From positions 1-33,298 of the forward strand of contig ONBC01000032.1 of the NCBI GenBank assembly GCA_900315955.1: DNA of 33,298 nucleotides. The letters are read 5' to 3'. The position numbers and the translations under genes were made by a program. The first letter of the stretch is position 1, and each line of letters opens with the position of its first letter. Shown piece after piece: positions 7,229-16,255 of this stretch. The notes beneath the pieces were generated by a model. It ran no database searches. It saw nothing but the letters and a program-made list of their open reading frames with translations, and was not told the DNA's origin. This stretch comes from an uncultured Prevotella sp. (GTDB lineage: Bacteria; Bacteroidota; Bacteroidia; Bacteroidales; Bacteroidaceae).

Positions 7229-10042
7229 ATGATAACAAAGGTTTTATTGTTCCTGCTTTTGGCTTTGGTCACAGTCGTAGGTCAAGCTCAGACAAACCCC
7301 AAAAAGGAGCTGGCCGTGGAGGTGCAGGATGGATTCCTCAATGAGCCGCTCGAAGGCGTGAGGGTGAGCATCTGCCGCGAGGACAGTACTGTACTTGTGG
7401 ACTCTGTCAATTCCATGGTTGTCAAAAAAGCCAACGGCAAGGTGGACAGAATCATCCATTACGCCACCGTTAACAGCGACAGCCACCACTTCCTCTTTCA
7501 CGCCAAGCGCAAAGGCTACTCTGATGCGTGGCAGTCCGTGATTGTCACCGACCAAAAGGTAGAAACCACCTGGGCCGCCCCTATCAAGATGCAAAAGATC
7601 CAAGAAATGGAGTTGGATGAGGTCGTGGTGAAGGCCACGAAGGTAAAAATGTACCATAATGGCGACACACTGGTCTACAACGCCGATGCCTTCAACCTAC
7701 CCAACGGTTCCATGCTCGATGCCCTCATCAAACAGCTTCCCGGCGTGACAATGAACAAGCAGGGTGAGATCTTTGTCAATGGAAAGAAGATTGACGAGCT
7801 GTTGCTCGGCTCCCAATCGTTCATGAGCGGTAAGAAGGATGTGCTGATGCAAAACCTCCCTTATTATACAGTTAAACATATCAAGGTCTACGACAAGCAG
7901 ACCGACAGAAGCGAGTCCCTCGGATGGGACATTGACCCGAAGAAATACGTTATGGACGTGAACCTAAAGCGTGAGTACCAACGGGGATACATTGCCAACT
8001 TGGAGGGAGCCGGGGGAACGAAGAACCGGTGGCTTGGACGAGTTTTCCTGCTCGGCTTCACCGACTTATGGCGCTACTCCGTGATGGGCAACGTGAATAA
8101 CGTGAACGAGAACCGGCATATCGGCGAACATGACCATTGGACTCCCGCCAAAATGCCCACGTCGCTGCTCACCACACGAAGCGCGGCCATCGACCTGGAT
8201 TATCAGTCGAGAAATAAGAATGTAAAGAACAACTTTAATGCCGACTATACCTCAACAAGCAATGATAACGAGCTACGCGTTAACACTGAGAATTTCCTGG
8301 GCAACACAATCAACACTTCTACTTCAGAGGCTCTGAATAACAACAGCAGTCAAAAGTTGAGCCTCGATAACCGTCTGGTGTTGAACAAGCCGTTTTATAA
8401 CGACTACCATACAATATTTATTTATCAGAGACATCATGGCGGAGGATTTTCGCTATTCAATCAGTTGGATGAGCAAGACAGCCTGACCGCCAGTATGCGG
8501 ACACGCAACATCAGTAAAGGACATGTCTGGAGCATCCAACAAGAGATTTCGGGCATTTTCAATCTGAACAAAGAAAAGCGGACGACTCTCGATTATGGAC
8601 TCTTCTTCAGGCATAGTGCTGACCAGAGTTGGGACGCCAAACGCTACAGCACCTGGCAGAATACTACTCGCGTCGACGCGATACGTCATAATGCCAACGA
8701 CATCCGTTCGCAGCAGACATCTTTGATGCCCAGCATGTCGATAACTTTCAACAGCATAGTGAAGAATATTACTCTTAACATAGGTGAGAATTTCCAATAT
8801 TTTGATAATAAATCGCACGACTATCTCTATCATCCCGACACGCTCATGCTGCCATCACAGTTGGATATGCTCGAAGCCATCACAGATCCGGCAAACTCAT
8901 ACGACAGCAGGCAAAAGACTTATCGCAATACCATCAACCTTTCCTTGTCAAAGAAAGGTTCTTACCACCATGAGGGTAACGACCTCATCAAGATCACCTA
9001 CGACCAGATCGCATTCCATCTTAAAGTTCCAATAGTTCATCAGTCATTCGACTATCAGCGAGGCATCATAGACACTCTGGCTCGTCAGACCGAGTTCTTC
9101 TTTATCCCAAGTCTGCAGCTTCGCCACGTATGGCCTGGAGGGAAGAACCAGGCCTCATTCCGTATTGCTTACAATCAAGAAGAAGCAGACCTGACCAATA
9201 AAATCAACTACCGCGATGACAGTCAGCCGCTCATAGTTGTGCTCGGTAATCCCCATCTGAAAGGCAGAATGAATACAGACCTGCGGGCAGAATTCAGCAG
9301 CCACAACTATCAGCATCAACAGATGTTCAGCGTGTCGGCCTCAGCCAATTTCGTGCACCGCGCCACGGCAGAGTCGATGAGCTATGATGCCAGGACGGGT
9401 GTCTATACTTATATGCCGAAGAATGTGGGCGGAGCCTACCAATACAATGGCAACATCAGCTTTTCGAGCTCGCTTGACAAGAATCAATATTGGTCCTGGC
9501 AGACAAACTTCGATGCCGGTTATGACCATTCCGTCGATTATACCATGCTCTCGGGCGAGACCGAAAGCCACCGCAATGTGGTGAACACAACCACACTGCA
9601 CGACGGCGCCTTCCTGCAATGGAACAAAGGCTCGCTGAACCTTCGTGCCGTGGGCGACATCACCTGGCGTCATTCGACAGGCAAGATGCGTGACTTCACT
9701 ACGCTTAACGCCTGGGATTATCATTACGGTCTCATCGCCAGCTACACCATACCAGTACTGAAGACCTCGGTGGCAGCCGACGGAACAATGTACAGCCGTC
9801 GCGGCTACGGTAGCAGTGCGCTCAACACCGATGACTTCGTGCTGAACGCCTCACTCTCGCAGACGTTCCTGAAGGGTAAGCTCATCGCTCGTGTCGAGGC
9901 CTTCGACCTGCTGCACCAACTCTCCTCCATGAAGTATGAAGTGAATGCTCAAGGTCGCACAGAGACTTGGTTTCGTTCCCTGCCGCATTACATCATGTTC
10001 CATCTGGTGTATCACTGGAATAAGAATCCGGAAAAACACTGA
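7229..10042 (+). CDS. TonB-receptor-like outer membrane beta-barrel protein 1
   Basis: I place the start at ATG 7229, which begins directly with the signal peptide (MITKVLLFLLLALVTVVGQA). ATG 7178 after an A-rich stretch and TTG 7142 are alternatives. The 937-residue protein has an N-terminal carboxypeptidase-regulatory-like domain (to about 125), then LDEVVVKATKVKMYHNGDT and a plug-like domain (SMLDALIKQLPGV, GEIFVNGKKI). A long Tyr/Asn-rich barrel ends in YHWNKNPEKH. It is a paralogue of 13230-16052. Set between a peptide precursor and its exporter, it is a candidate outer membrane exit, uptake or immunity partner. Which of these cannot be read from sequence. The spacing to the transporter gene is 2 nt. 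Confidence 0.8.
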   Translation: MITKVLLFLLLALVTVVGQAQTNPKKELAVEVQDGFLNEPLEGVRVSICREDSTVLVDSVNSMVVKKANGKVDRIIHYATVNSDSHHFLFHAKRKGYSDAWQSVIVTDQKVETTWAAPIKMQKIQEMELDEVVVKATKVKMYHNGDTLVYNADAFNLPNGSMLDALIKQLPGVTMNKQGEIFVNGKKIDELLLGSQSFMSGKKDVLMQNLPYYTVKHIKVYDKQTDRSESLGWDIDPKKYVMDVNLKREYQRGYIANLEGAGGTKNRWLGRVFLLGFTDLWRYSVMGNVNNVNENRHIGEHDHWTPAKMPTSLLTTRSAAIDLDYQSRNKNVKNNFNADYTSTSNDNELRVNTENFLGNTINTSTSEALNNNSSQKLSLDNRLVLNKPFYNDYHTIFIYQRHHGGGFSLFNQLDEQDSLTASMRTRNISKGHVWSIQQEISGIFNLNKEKRTTLDYGLFFRHSADQSWDAKRYSTWQNTTRVDAIRHNANDIRSQQTSLMPSMSITFNSIVKNITLNIGENFQYFDNKSHDYLYHPDTLMLPSQLDMLEAITDPANSYDSRQKTYRNTINLSLSKKGSYHHEGNDLIKITYDQIAFHLKVPIVHQSFDYQRGIIDTLARQTEFFFIPSLQLRHVWPGGKNQASFRIAYNQEEADLTNKINYRDDSQPLIVVLGNPHLKGRMNTDLRAEFSSHNYQHQQMFSVSASANFVHRATAESMSYDARTGVYTYMPKNVGGAYQYNGNISFSSSLDKNQYWSWQTNFDAGYDHSVDYTMLSGETESHRNVVNTTTLHDGAFLQWNKGSLNLRAVGDITWRHSTGKMRDFTTLNAWDYHYGLIASYTIPVLKTSVAADGTMYSRRGYGSSALNTDDFVLNASLSQTFLKGKLIARVEAFDLLHQLSSMKYEVNAQGRTETWFRSLPHYIMFHLVYHWNKNPEKH

Positions 10043-10044
10043 AC

Positions 10045-12255
10045 ATGGCTAAACATTTCCCACACTTTCGCCAAGTCAATATCCCTGATTGTGGTCCGAC
10101 ATCTCTTCGTATGATAGCCAAGTATTACGGCCTTGACTATTCTACGGAGATGCTGCGCCGGCATTGCCATATCTCCCGTCGGGGTGTCAACATGCTTGGT
10201 ATAAGCGAGTGTGCCCAATATATCGGCTTTGAGGCCGTCGGAGTGAAGCTGACTTTCAGGCAATTGGTGGAGGAAGGCGTGTTTCCCTGCATTCTTCATT
10301 GGAATCAGAACCATTTCGTTGTATGCTATGGAATTGACAGAAAAGGAGAAAAATTTAAGGTACACATTTCTGATCCTGCCTCACAAAACCTTACCTACAC
10401 ACGTGAGGAGTTTGAGCGATGCTGGATAGGCGAGAAAGCCGACAAGGACAGCAACGGTGTGGCCCTGATGCTCGAACCAGGAGATAATTTTGGCAAGATT
10501 GAGGATGAATACAAGAAGAACAGCCGCACCTTCCTGTCCTTTATAAAATATTTTACACCTTACCGCAGCATGATATGCCAGCTGCTGTTGGCCATGCTCA
10601 CAGGCAGTCTGATACAGATGGTTCTGCCGTTTCTCTCGCAGGCCATGGTCGACCAGGGTATCAACGGGAGTAATCTGAATATCATCACGCTGATTCTTCT
10701 GGCACAACTGAGCCTTTTCGTCGCCACGCTGAGCATCGACTATATTCGCTCATGGATCATGCTCCACATGAACTCTCGCATCGACATTCAGCTCATCGCC
10801 GATTTCCTCATAAAGCTTACCGCCATGCCGCTGCAATTCTTCGACTCAAGGATGACCGGCGACATACTTCAGCGTGTGGGTGACCACGACCGCATTAAAA
10901 ATTTTCTGCTTTCCAACAGCATGCGGATAGTGTTTTCCATGATCAACTTTTTAGTTTTCCTGGCCATCCTTGCCTATTACAACATCACGGTGCTGACTAT
11001 ATTCGCCATCGGAAATACTCTATATGTCGTTTGGATTTCCTTCTTCATGCGTTTCAGAAGAGAGCTGGACATAAAGCGCTTCAACCAGTCCGCTCTGGAG
11101 CAGAGCAAGATGATACAACTGGTTCAGGGCATGCAGGACATCAAACTCAACAACTGCGAGCGGCAGAAACGCTGGGAATGGGAACGCATACAGGTAAAGC
11201 TCTTCCAAATAGGTCTGAAGGGGCTCCGTATTGGACAGATACAGCAGTCCGGATCGGTGTTCTTCACTCAAACCACACACATACTTATTTATTATCTGGC
11301 AGCCAAAACGGTCGTTGAAGGTTCGATGACGCTTGGCATGATGATGTCTCTCGCCTACATCATTGGTCAGGTGTCGGCACCGGTCAATGAGTTCATCGGT
11401 TTCGCCCAGTCGTTCCAGGATGCGAAAATCAGCCTTGAGCGACTTAATGAGATACACTCGCAGGACGATGAAGAGACAGATATAGAAAAGAAAATCTCAC
11501 GCTTGCCTTCGGAACACAGCATTGAGATAAAAGATCTTTCGTTCAGCTATAACGGCTCTGACGATGAGTTGGCTTTGAGGAACGTATCATTTTTCATTCC
11601 TGAGCACAAAGTCACGGCCATAGTGGGTGAGAGCGGATGCGGCAAAACTACACTTATCAAACTGCTGCAGGGCTTCTACGAGCCTACGTATGGCAGCATA
11701 AAGGTTGGCGATGTCGGCCTTTCAGATATCAATCCACACGTATGGCGTGCAGCCACGGGGTCTGTGATGCAGGACAGTTTCGTCTTCTCTGACACCATAG
11801 CCAACAACATTGCCGTCAATCCAGATGAGGCCGACAAGAAACAGATAATAAAAGCGGCAAGGATGTCGCGGATAGATGAATTCGTCGACTCTCTGCCATT
11901 GGGATACGATACGATTATTGGCATGGAGGGAAAAGGGTTAAGCCAGGGACAGAAACAGCGAATCCTCATAGCCAGGGCAATCTACAAGAATCCTGAGTAC
12001 ATATTTCTTGATGAAGCCACCAACTCGCTCGACACCACCAACGAGGCAACAATCATGGACAACCTTCGCCAGTTCTACAAAGGACGAACAGTGGTGATAA
12101 GTGCGCACCGCCTGAGCACGGTGTGCGATGCTGATCAGATTATCGTAATGGACAAAGGCATGATTGTTGAGCGTGGCAACCACGAGACACTTTTAAAGAA
12201 ACGGGGAAAATACTATGAGCTGGTTAAGCACCAGATAAACACATTAAAAGATTAA
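10045..12255 (+). CDS. C39 peptidase-containing ABC exporter for double-glycine peptides
   Basis: This 736-residue protein is a complete peptidase-containing ABC transporter. The N-terminal C39 peptidase has the oxyanion Gln (Q10), catalytic Cys in NIPDCGPTSLRMIAKYYG (C16), His in NQNHFVVCYG (H90) and Asp in HISDPA (D110). A six-helix exporter domain spans about residues 165-450. The ATPase has Walker A GESGCGKTT (about 528), signature LSQGQKQR (about 632) and Walker B YIFLDEA (about 652). It should cut the leaders of the two precursors after the GG/GS site and export the cores across the inner membrane. It is 6 nt from the HlyD-like stub. A 5' remnant of a second copy lies at 16053. Confidence 0.92.
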   Translation: MAKHFPHFRQVNIPDCGPTSLRMIAKYYGLDYSTEMLRRHCHISRRGVNMLGISECAQYIGFEAVGVKLTFRQLVEEGVFPCILHWNQNHFVVCYGIDRKGEKFKVHISDPASQNLTYTREEFERCWIGEKADKDSNGVALMLEPGDNFGKIEDEYKKNSRTFLSFIKYFTPYRSMICQLLLAMLTGSLIQMVLPFLSQAMVDQGINGSNLNIITLILLAQLSLFVATLSIDYIRSWIMLHMNSRIDIQLIADFLIKLTAMPLQFFDSRMTGDILQRVGDHDRIKNFLLSNSMRIVFSMINFLVFLAILAYYNITVLTIFAIGNTLYVVWISFFMRFRRELDIKRFNQSALEQSKMIQLVQGMQDIKLNNCERQKRWEWERIQVKLFQIGLKGLRIGQIQQSGSVFFTQTTHILIYYLAAKTVVEGSMTLGMMMSLAYIIGQVSAPVNEFIGFAQSFQDAKISLERLNEIHSQDDEETDIEKKISRLPSEHSIEIKDLSFSYNGSDDELALRNVSFFIPEHKVTAIVGESGCGKTTLIKLLQGFYEPTYGSIKVGDVGLSDINPHVWRAATGSVMQDSFVFSDTIANNIAVNPDEADKKQIIKAARMSRIDEFVDSLPLGYDTIIGMEGKGLSQGQKQRILIARAIYKNPEYIFLDEATNSLDTTNEATIMDNLRQFYKGRTVVISAHRLSTVCDADQIIVMDKGMIVERGNHETLLKKRGKYYELVKHQINTLKD

Positions 12256-12261
12256 GGCTAT

Positions 12262-12471
12262 ATGAAATCAAACAATATCCGCAGTCACTGTCCCGAGGTT
12301 GAAAACATGATGTGGGGTAATCTTCCCTTCATAACACGGCATGGCATCACAATAGTAGTACTTATCCTTGCCATTGCTGTGGCAGTCACCCTCTTGTCGA
12401 AAGGAACTTCCCAACAATTGATGAGGGACATATTGGAGTATACAATTAGTCAGATAGTCTCTAAAATCTAA
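12262..12471 (+). CDS. Small membrane protein resembling a truncated HlyD-family N-terminus
   Basis: This 69-residue protein has a cytoplasmic N-terminus with SHCPEVENMMWGNLPFITRHG followed by one transmembrane segment (ITIVVLILAIAVAVTLL) and a short tail ending at 12471. The acidic residue plus PxxxxRxGI plus TM pattern is how Bacteroidetes HlyD-type adaptor proteins begin. The large periplasmic part is missing. The stop codon lies exactly where homology to the VKOR 3' end starts (12470), so the gene looks truncated at the duplication joint. It may still be made, but a working adaptor would have to come from elsewhere. Identification rests on pattern only. Confidence 0.5.
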   Translation: MKSNNIRSHCPEVENMMWGNLPFITRHGITIVVLILAIAVAVTLLSKGTSQQLMRDILEYTISQIVSKI

Positions 12472-12550
12472 CAAAGAAATATATCATGCAAAATATCAAT
12501 GGCAAGCACGAACCATTGGCAACGAATTAGCTATTCGATTGCAACAGTGC
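12470..12550 (+). pseudogene. Remnant of the VKOR-fusion 3' end
   Basis: This stretch matches the end of the VKOR fusion gene (about 6768-6853). In its frame it reads TKKYIMQNINGKHEPLATN and then stops. The intact gene reads TKKNIIQDINGQSTTPLGA at the same place. Both copies are followed directly by a precursor gene beginning MKKLKKF. It marks the upstream joint of a duplication of the precursor-OMP-transporter segment. Confidence 0.7.
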
Positions 12551-12569
12551 ATAACAAAAACAAACTATT

Positions 12570-12824
12570 ATGAAAAAGCTTAAAAAATTCCAACTCGGAA
12601 ATTTGTCCGTCTTAAGCCGGCAAGAGATGATAAATCTCTCTGGCGGAAAAACGTATGCTTTCAATTGTGGAGTTGGAGATGAATGTAGTCTCTACATAAC
12701 ATCATTGGGTATTGTTGTAGAGGGTAAGTGTAATTATCATGTTAGCGGCACATCGGTTTCATGCTTTTGTCAGAATGGCAGGTACCATACAGGCGCAGGA
12801 CATACAACTTCTTGTTGGAAATAA
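12570..12824 (+). CDS. Cys-rich peptide precursor 2, double-glycine leader
   Basis: This 84-residue protein has the leader MKKLKKFQLGNLSVLSRQEM followed by INLSGG, with a canonical GG at 25-26. The predicted core is 58 residues with six cysteines spaced C-x5-C-x14-C-x10-C-x1-C-x14-C and is rich in Gly, Ser, Thr and His. Six cysteines allow three disulfides, which fits the VKOR/Trx fusion at 5223. Leader identity with precursor 1 is high, while the cores share no clear similarity apart from being Cys-rich. It is followed by a 400-bp gap and the second outer membrane protein. Confidence 0.85.
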   Translation: MKKLKKFQLGNLSVLSRQEMINLSGGKTYAFNCGVGDECSLYITSLGIVVEGKCNYHVSGTSVSCFCQNGRYHTGAGHTTSCWK

Positions 12825-13229
12825 TCTGATTAAATTGAGTTTGAGGGTAAGTCCAGTGTTAAAACTTTGACTTTGAATTTCCCTCAAGTTAGTTATAATC
12901 ATTCTCTCACCGTTTAAACCCGCTGCACTTGGTTTGAGTTAAATCTGTATTTTTCTTCGAAATAAGCTTGACCCTTCGAGTCCTAAAAGTGAACTAAACA
13001 ATAATAGTCGACACATCGACTCCGTAGAGATCGAGTTGCAGCGTAACTAAACAAGTGTTAGCGGGTCTTTGAGAAAGAAGATGCACACAATTGAAAAACT
13101 TTCCTCTCTCATATAGTCTTAGCAAACACATGGCCTTTGGCGTTAAAATCTTTCCACTGAAAATATTCGCTAATAAGCAAGGTCTATAGTTACATACACA
13201 TTAAATTCATATTAATTGCGCGATTGAAA
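12825..13229. other. Non-coding gap between precursor 2 and OMP2
   Basis: I see no convincing gene in these 405 bases. All frames carry frequent stops and the base composition is A+T-rich compared with its neighbours. I found no full TTTG/TAnnTTTG promoter. One weak long-range pairing exists (ACCCGCT near 12918 with AGCGGGT near 13058). The corresponding gap between precursor 1 and OMP1 is only about 100 bp, so this is either an insertion or a long 5' UTR. Confidence 0.5.
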
Positions 13230-16052
13230 ATGAATCGATGGAACATCATTTGTAAGCTTTGCCTTATCGCATGGCTTTCGGGCTGGACGTCCTTGTCATG
13301 GGGGCAGGGCATCAACCTAATGGGTTATATAAAAGACGCAGTGACCTTTAAGGCCGTGCCGGATGTCGTGGTGACACTCCTGAGCGAGGACGGACACGTA
13401 ATCAGCGATTCTGTGATGAGTCTCCCACTCGACAACGGAACCGTATGGGTGAAGAAGAATTTTCCCCGCCAGCGGCAAAAGGTGACGGTCAGGGTGGCAC
13501 ATCCTGATTACGATACGGCAACTCTCACCTATGAGGTGAAGAATTTCGGTCGCAACACTCAGATTAATTTCCCCGACATTCTGTTGGAGCGAAAGGTGGT
13601 CCGCGATTACACGTTGGGCGAAATTGTGGTCCGTCCTACGAAAATCAAGATGGCGATTCATGGCGACACCATTGTCTATGACGCCACGGCGTTCAACCTT
13701 CCCGACGGTTCCATGCTCAGCGACCTCGTAGCCCAGCTGCCCGGAGCGGAACTGAAACGCGACGGTGAAATCTTTGTCAATGGCGAGAAGATAGACTACC
13801 TGATGCTCAACAGCCGCGAGTTCTTCCAGGGAAACAACCAGGTGATGCTCCACAACCTGCCTTATTATACCGTGCAGAATGTGAAGGTCTATCACCGTCG
13901 GACAGACCTCTCGGCCTACCTGAACCGTGATGCCGAAAAGAAGGAACACGTAATGGATGTGCAACTGAAGCGAAACTATCACGTAGGTTATCTGGGCAAC
14001 ATGGAGAGTGGTGTCGGCACAGAGGATACGTGGGCGGCACGCGCCTTCGGCCTGCGCTTCTCCGACCGCTCCCGCTTGTCGCTGTTTGCCAATCTGAACA
14101 ACGTGAACGATCAGCAGCGACCCTACGAAGGCGGCGATTGGGAAGGCATCATTTCGCGACAGGGATTGATAACGACGAGACAGGCCGGAGGAGAATGGAG
14201 TACCTATAGCACCGACGACAAGTTCAAGAGCACGTTGCAAGCCGAAGTCGCATGGAACGACGAGAACCAAGAGAACCGAATCACCACCCAGAAGTTCCTG
14301 GCCGATGGAAGCAACACCTATTCGCGGTCTGAAGGAGTCACGCTCGACAAAGTTACGGATGTGGACGTCAGCCATAGGTTCCAAGTCATCAAGAAATGGT
14401 GGGTGAGGGGCGATGTCGGGTTCTCTTACAGCAAGAACAGAAGAAGTGGTTCGGATTCCTATGTTTCCTCGGCCACCGATATCCTTATGCCGGACACGCT
14501 GACCATGCGTAGCGGCGAGCAATATAACGAGGGACATGAGACAGAGGTCGGGGCAAACTTCGGCGTGAACCGCAAGCTGGCCTGGGGCGACGAGTTTGCA
14601 GCGAAAGCATCCTACAAGTACAAATACAACGGACATGAACTCTTCGCCCGCAATCGTTCTGTGTCACCCGTGATGTACGACTACCGGCACGACTACGAGA
14701 AGGCACGCCGAAGGGACAACACGTTCTCGGCACAGGTGGATTATACCCTTCCTTTCCTCAACGGACCGGCTGTCACCTTCCGTTATTCGCCGGAATATAC
14801 CATTACCCGGAACAGGGACAACGTGTACCGGCTCGACCTACTGGATGGTTGGGGAGCTACGGCCAATCAACCATTGCGCCTTCTGCCCTCGGCCGTCGAC
14901 ATGCTCGCCAAAGCCGTTGATGTTGACAACACATTCGATTATGAGAACACCCTCACCAGTCACCTATTGTCCGTCGGTATCATGCTGCAAAAGTATACAG
15001 AAACCGGAGCGTACCGCAGGCTCGAGTTGACCTTGCCCGTCAAGTTGTCTCACGAGCGGATGGATTACAACCGCGGAGTGCTGGACACGCTGTGCCATCG
15101 GAATTATACCACCTTTGCGCCACGCCTGGTCTACGAGTGCAACTGGAAAGAAGAAAGTAATCGCTTCTCAGCCTCCACCTCATGGCAGAACAGTCCGGCA
15201 GACTATCTGCAGACCCTTTTATGGCGCGACAACCGCAATCCGCTATCCATCAGCGAAGGAAATCCCAATCTGAAAAAATCGTGGACCTACAATGCCAATG
15301 CGTTGCTGAACCTGCGTTTTCCCGCCCACCAACAAATGTTGGGCTTATCGGGATCGGTCAATGTCTATGGCAATCTGCTGACCAATGGCTTCACCTATTC
15401 GACAGAGACCGGCGTCTACACCTACCGCCCCGAGAATATCAACGGCAACTGGGACGCCAACGTCGCCGCAAGCTATACATTCTCGTGGGGAAAAGATGAT
15501 CGGTTCAAGCTGGAGAACCAAGCAGGTATGTCCTACTTCCACAGTGTCGATGTAGCGGCCGCACTCCGTGCGGGTGAAAACACGTCGGATGAGCTGAGTA
15601 AGGTGAACACTACGCTGTTAAATGAGAAGATGACACTGAGCTACAACTATAACGATCTTTTCGTATCGTTGGGTGGAGGTGTCGATTTGCGTCACACCGC
15701 TGCCACGACCAAGTTGAATATGCAGGACTACGTCTACGGTAGTTCTGTCCGTTATACCATCCCACACTTGAACACAACGCTGTCGGTCGACGGCAACATG
15801 TATGTACGCCGCGGTTACGGCAGTTCCGACCTCAACAGTGATGATTTCGTGCTGAACGCCTCGCTCTCACAGTCGTTCCTGAAGGGTAAGCTTATCGCCC
15901 GTGTCGAAGCCTTCGACCTGCTGCACCAACTCTCCTCCACACAATATGAAGTTAATGCTCAAGGTCGCACAGAGACGTGGTTCCGCTCCCTGCCGCATTA
16001 TGTCATGTTCCGCTTAGTGTATCACTGGAATAAGAATCCGAAAAAAAATTGA
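13230..16052 (+). CDS. TonB-receptor-like outer membrane beta-barrel protein 2
   Basis: This 940-residue paralogue of the protein at 7229 starts at ATG 13230; a TTG at 13224 is in frame just before it. The signal peptide is MNRWNIICKLCLIAWLSGWT and the remainder to about SWGQ. An N-terminal carboxypeptidase-regulatory-like domain is followed by IVVRPTKIKMAIHGDT and the plug-like SMLSDLVAQLPGA and GEIFVNGEKID, then a barrel ending YHWNKNPKKN. The last 200 or so nt are nearly identical to OMP1 (FLKGKLIARVEAFDLLHQLS in both), while the signal peptides, N-terminal domains and much of the barrel differ strongly. It probably serves the second peptide in the way OMP1 serves the first. Confidence 0.8.
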   Translation: MNRWNIICKLCLIAWLSGWTSLSWGQGINLMGYIKDAVTFKAVPDVVVTLLSEDGHVISDSVMSLPLDNGTVWVKKNFPRQRQKVTVRVAHPDYDTATLTYEVKNFGRNTQINFPDILLERKVVRDYTLGEIVVRPTKIKMAIHGDTIVYDATAFNLPDGSMLSDLVAQLPGAELKRDGEIFVNGEKIDYLMLNSREFFQGNNQVMLHNLPYYTVQNVKVYHRRTDLSAYLNRDAEKKEHVMDVQLKRNYHVGYLGNMESGVGTEDTWAARAFGLRFSDRSRLSLFANLNNVNDQQRPYEGGDWEGIISRQGLITTRQAGGEWSTYSTDDKFKSTLQAEVAWNDENQENRITTQKFLADGSNTYSRSEGVTLDKVTDVDVSHRFQVIKKWWVRGDVGFSYSKNRRSGSDSYVSSATDILMPDTLTMRSGEQYNEGHETEVGANFGVNRKLAWGDEFAAKASYKYKYNGHELFARNRSVSPVMYDYRHDYEKARRRDNTFSAQVDYTLPFLNGPAVTFRYSPEYTITRNRDNVYRLDLLDGWGATANQPLRLLPSAVDMLAKAVDVDNTFDYENTLTSHLLSVGIMLQKYTETGAYRRLELTLPVKLSHERMDYNRGVLDTLCHRNYTTFAPRLVYECNWKEESNRFSASTSWQNSPADYLQTLLWRDNRNPLSISEGNPNLKKSWTYNANALLNLRFPAHQQMLGLSGSVNVYGNLLTNGFTYSTETGVYTYRPENINGNWDANVAASYTFSWGKDDRFKLENQAGMSYFHSVDVAAALRAGENTSDELSKVNTTLLNEKMTLSYNYNDLFVSLGGGVDLRHTAATTKLNMQDYVYGSSVRYTIPHLNTTLSVDGNMYVRRGYGSSDLNSDDFVLNASLSQSFLKGKLIARVEAFDLLHQLSSTQYEVNAQGRTETWFRSLPHYVMFRLVYHWNKNPKKN

Positions 16053-16125
16053 ACAAAGCCAAACATTTCCCACACTTTCGCCAAGTCAATATCCCTGATT
16101 GTGGTCCGACAGCTCTTCGTATGAT
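16053..16125 (+). pseudogene. 5' remnant of a second C39 ABC exporter
   Basis: The bases match 10043-10115, the start of the exporter gene; 16061-16111 is a 51-nt perfect match. The frame would read NKAKHFPHFRQ then VNIPDCGPTALRMM, so the catalytic Cys region is still visible. The start codon has changed from ATG to AAA and similarity stops abruptly at about 16125. It shows that the duplicated segment once carried, or was cut within, a second transporter gene. Confidence 0.85.
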
Positions 16126-16192
16126 GCCCCGAATCTTCTCCACCCATAGATGTGACACATTGACGAAATCTGGAAATAAATATCCTTAAACC

Positions 16193-16233
16193 AAATGATC
16201 CCCGCAACTCACGACGAGCTGCGGGGATCATTT
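16193..16233. terminator. Bidirectional terminator between OMP2 and secDF
   Basis: A perfect 14-bp inverted repeat (16193-16206 and 16220-16233) with a GATCCCCGC core surrounds a 13-nt loop. A-rich flanks on the left and T-rich flanks on the right make it usable on both strands. It lies 23 nt past the secDF stop codon and also closes the peptide locus. Confidence 0.75.
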
Positions 16234-16255
16234 ATATTATATTAATGTATGGTCT

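Noticed and set aside
13317-14636. 439-codon open frame on the minus strand opposite OMP2
   Set aside because: It lies fully inside the barrel gene, has no domain pattern or signal, and its residue make-up is that of a reverse reading of a G+C-rich coding strand.
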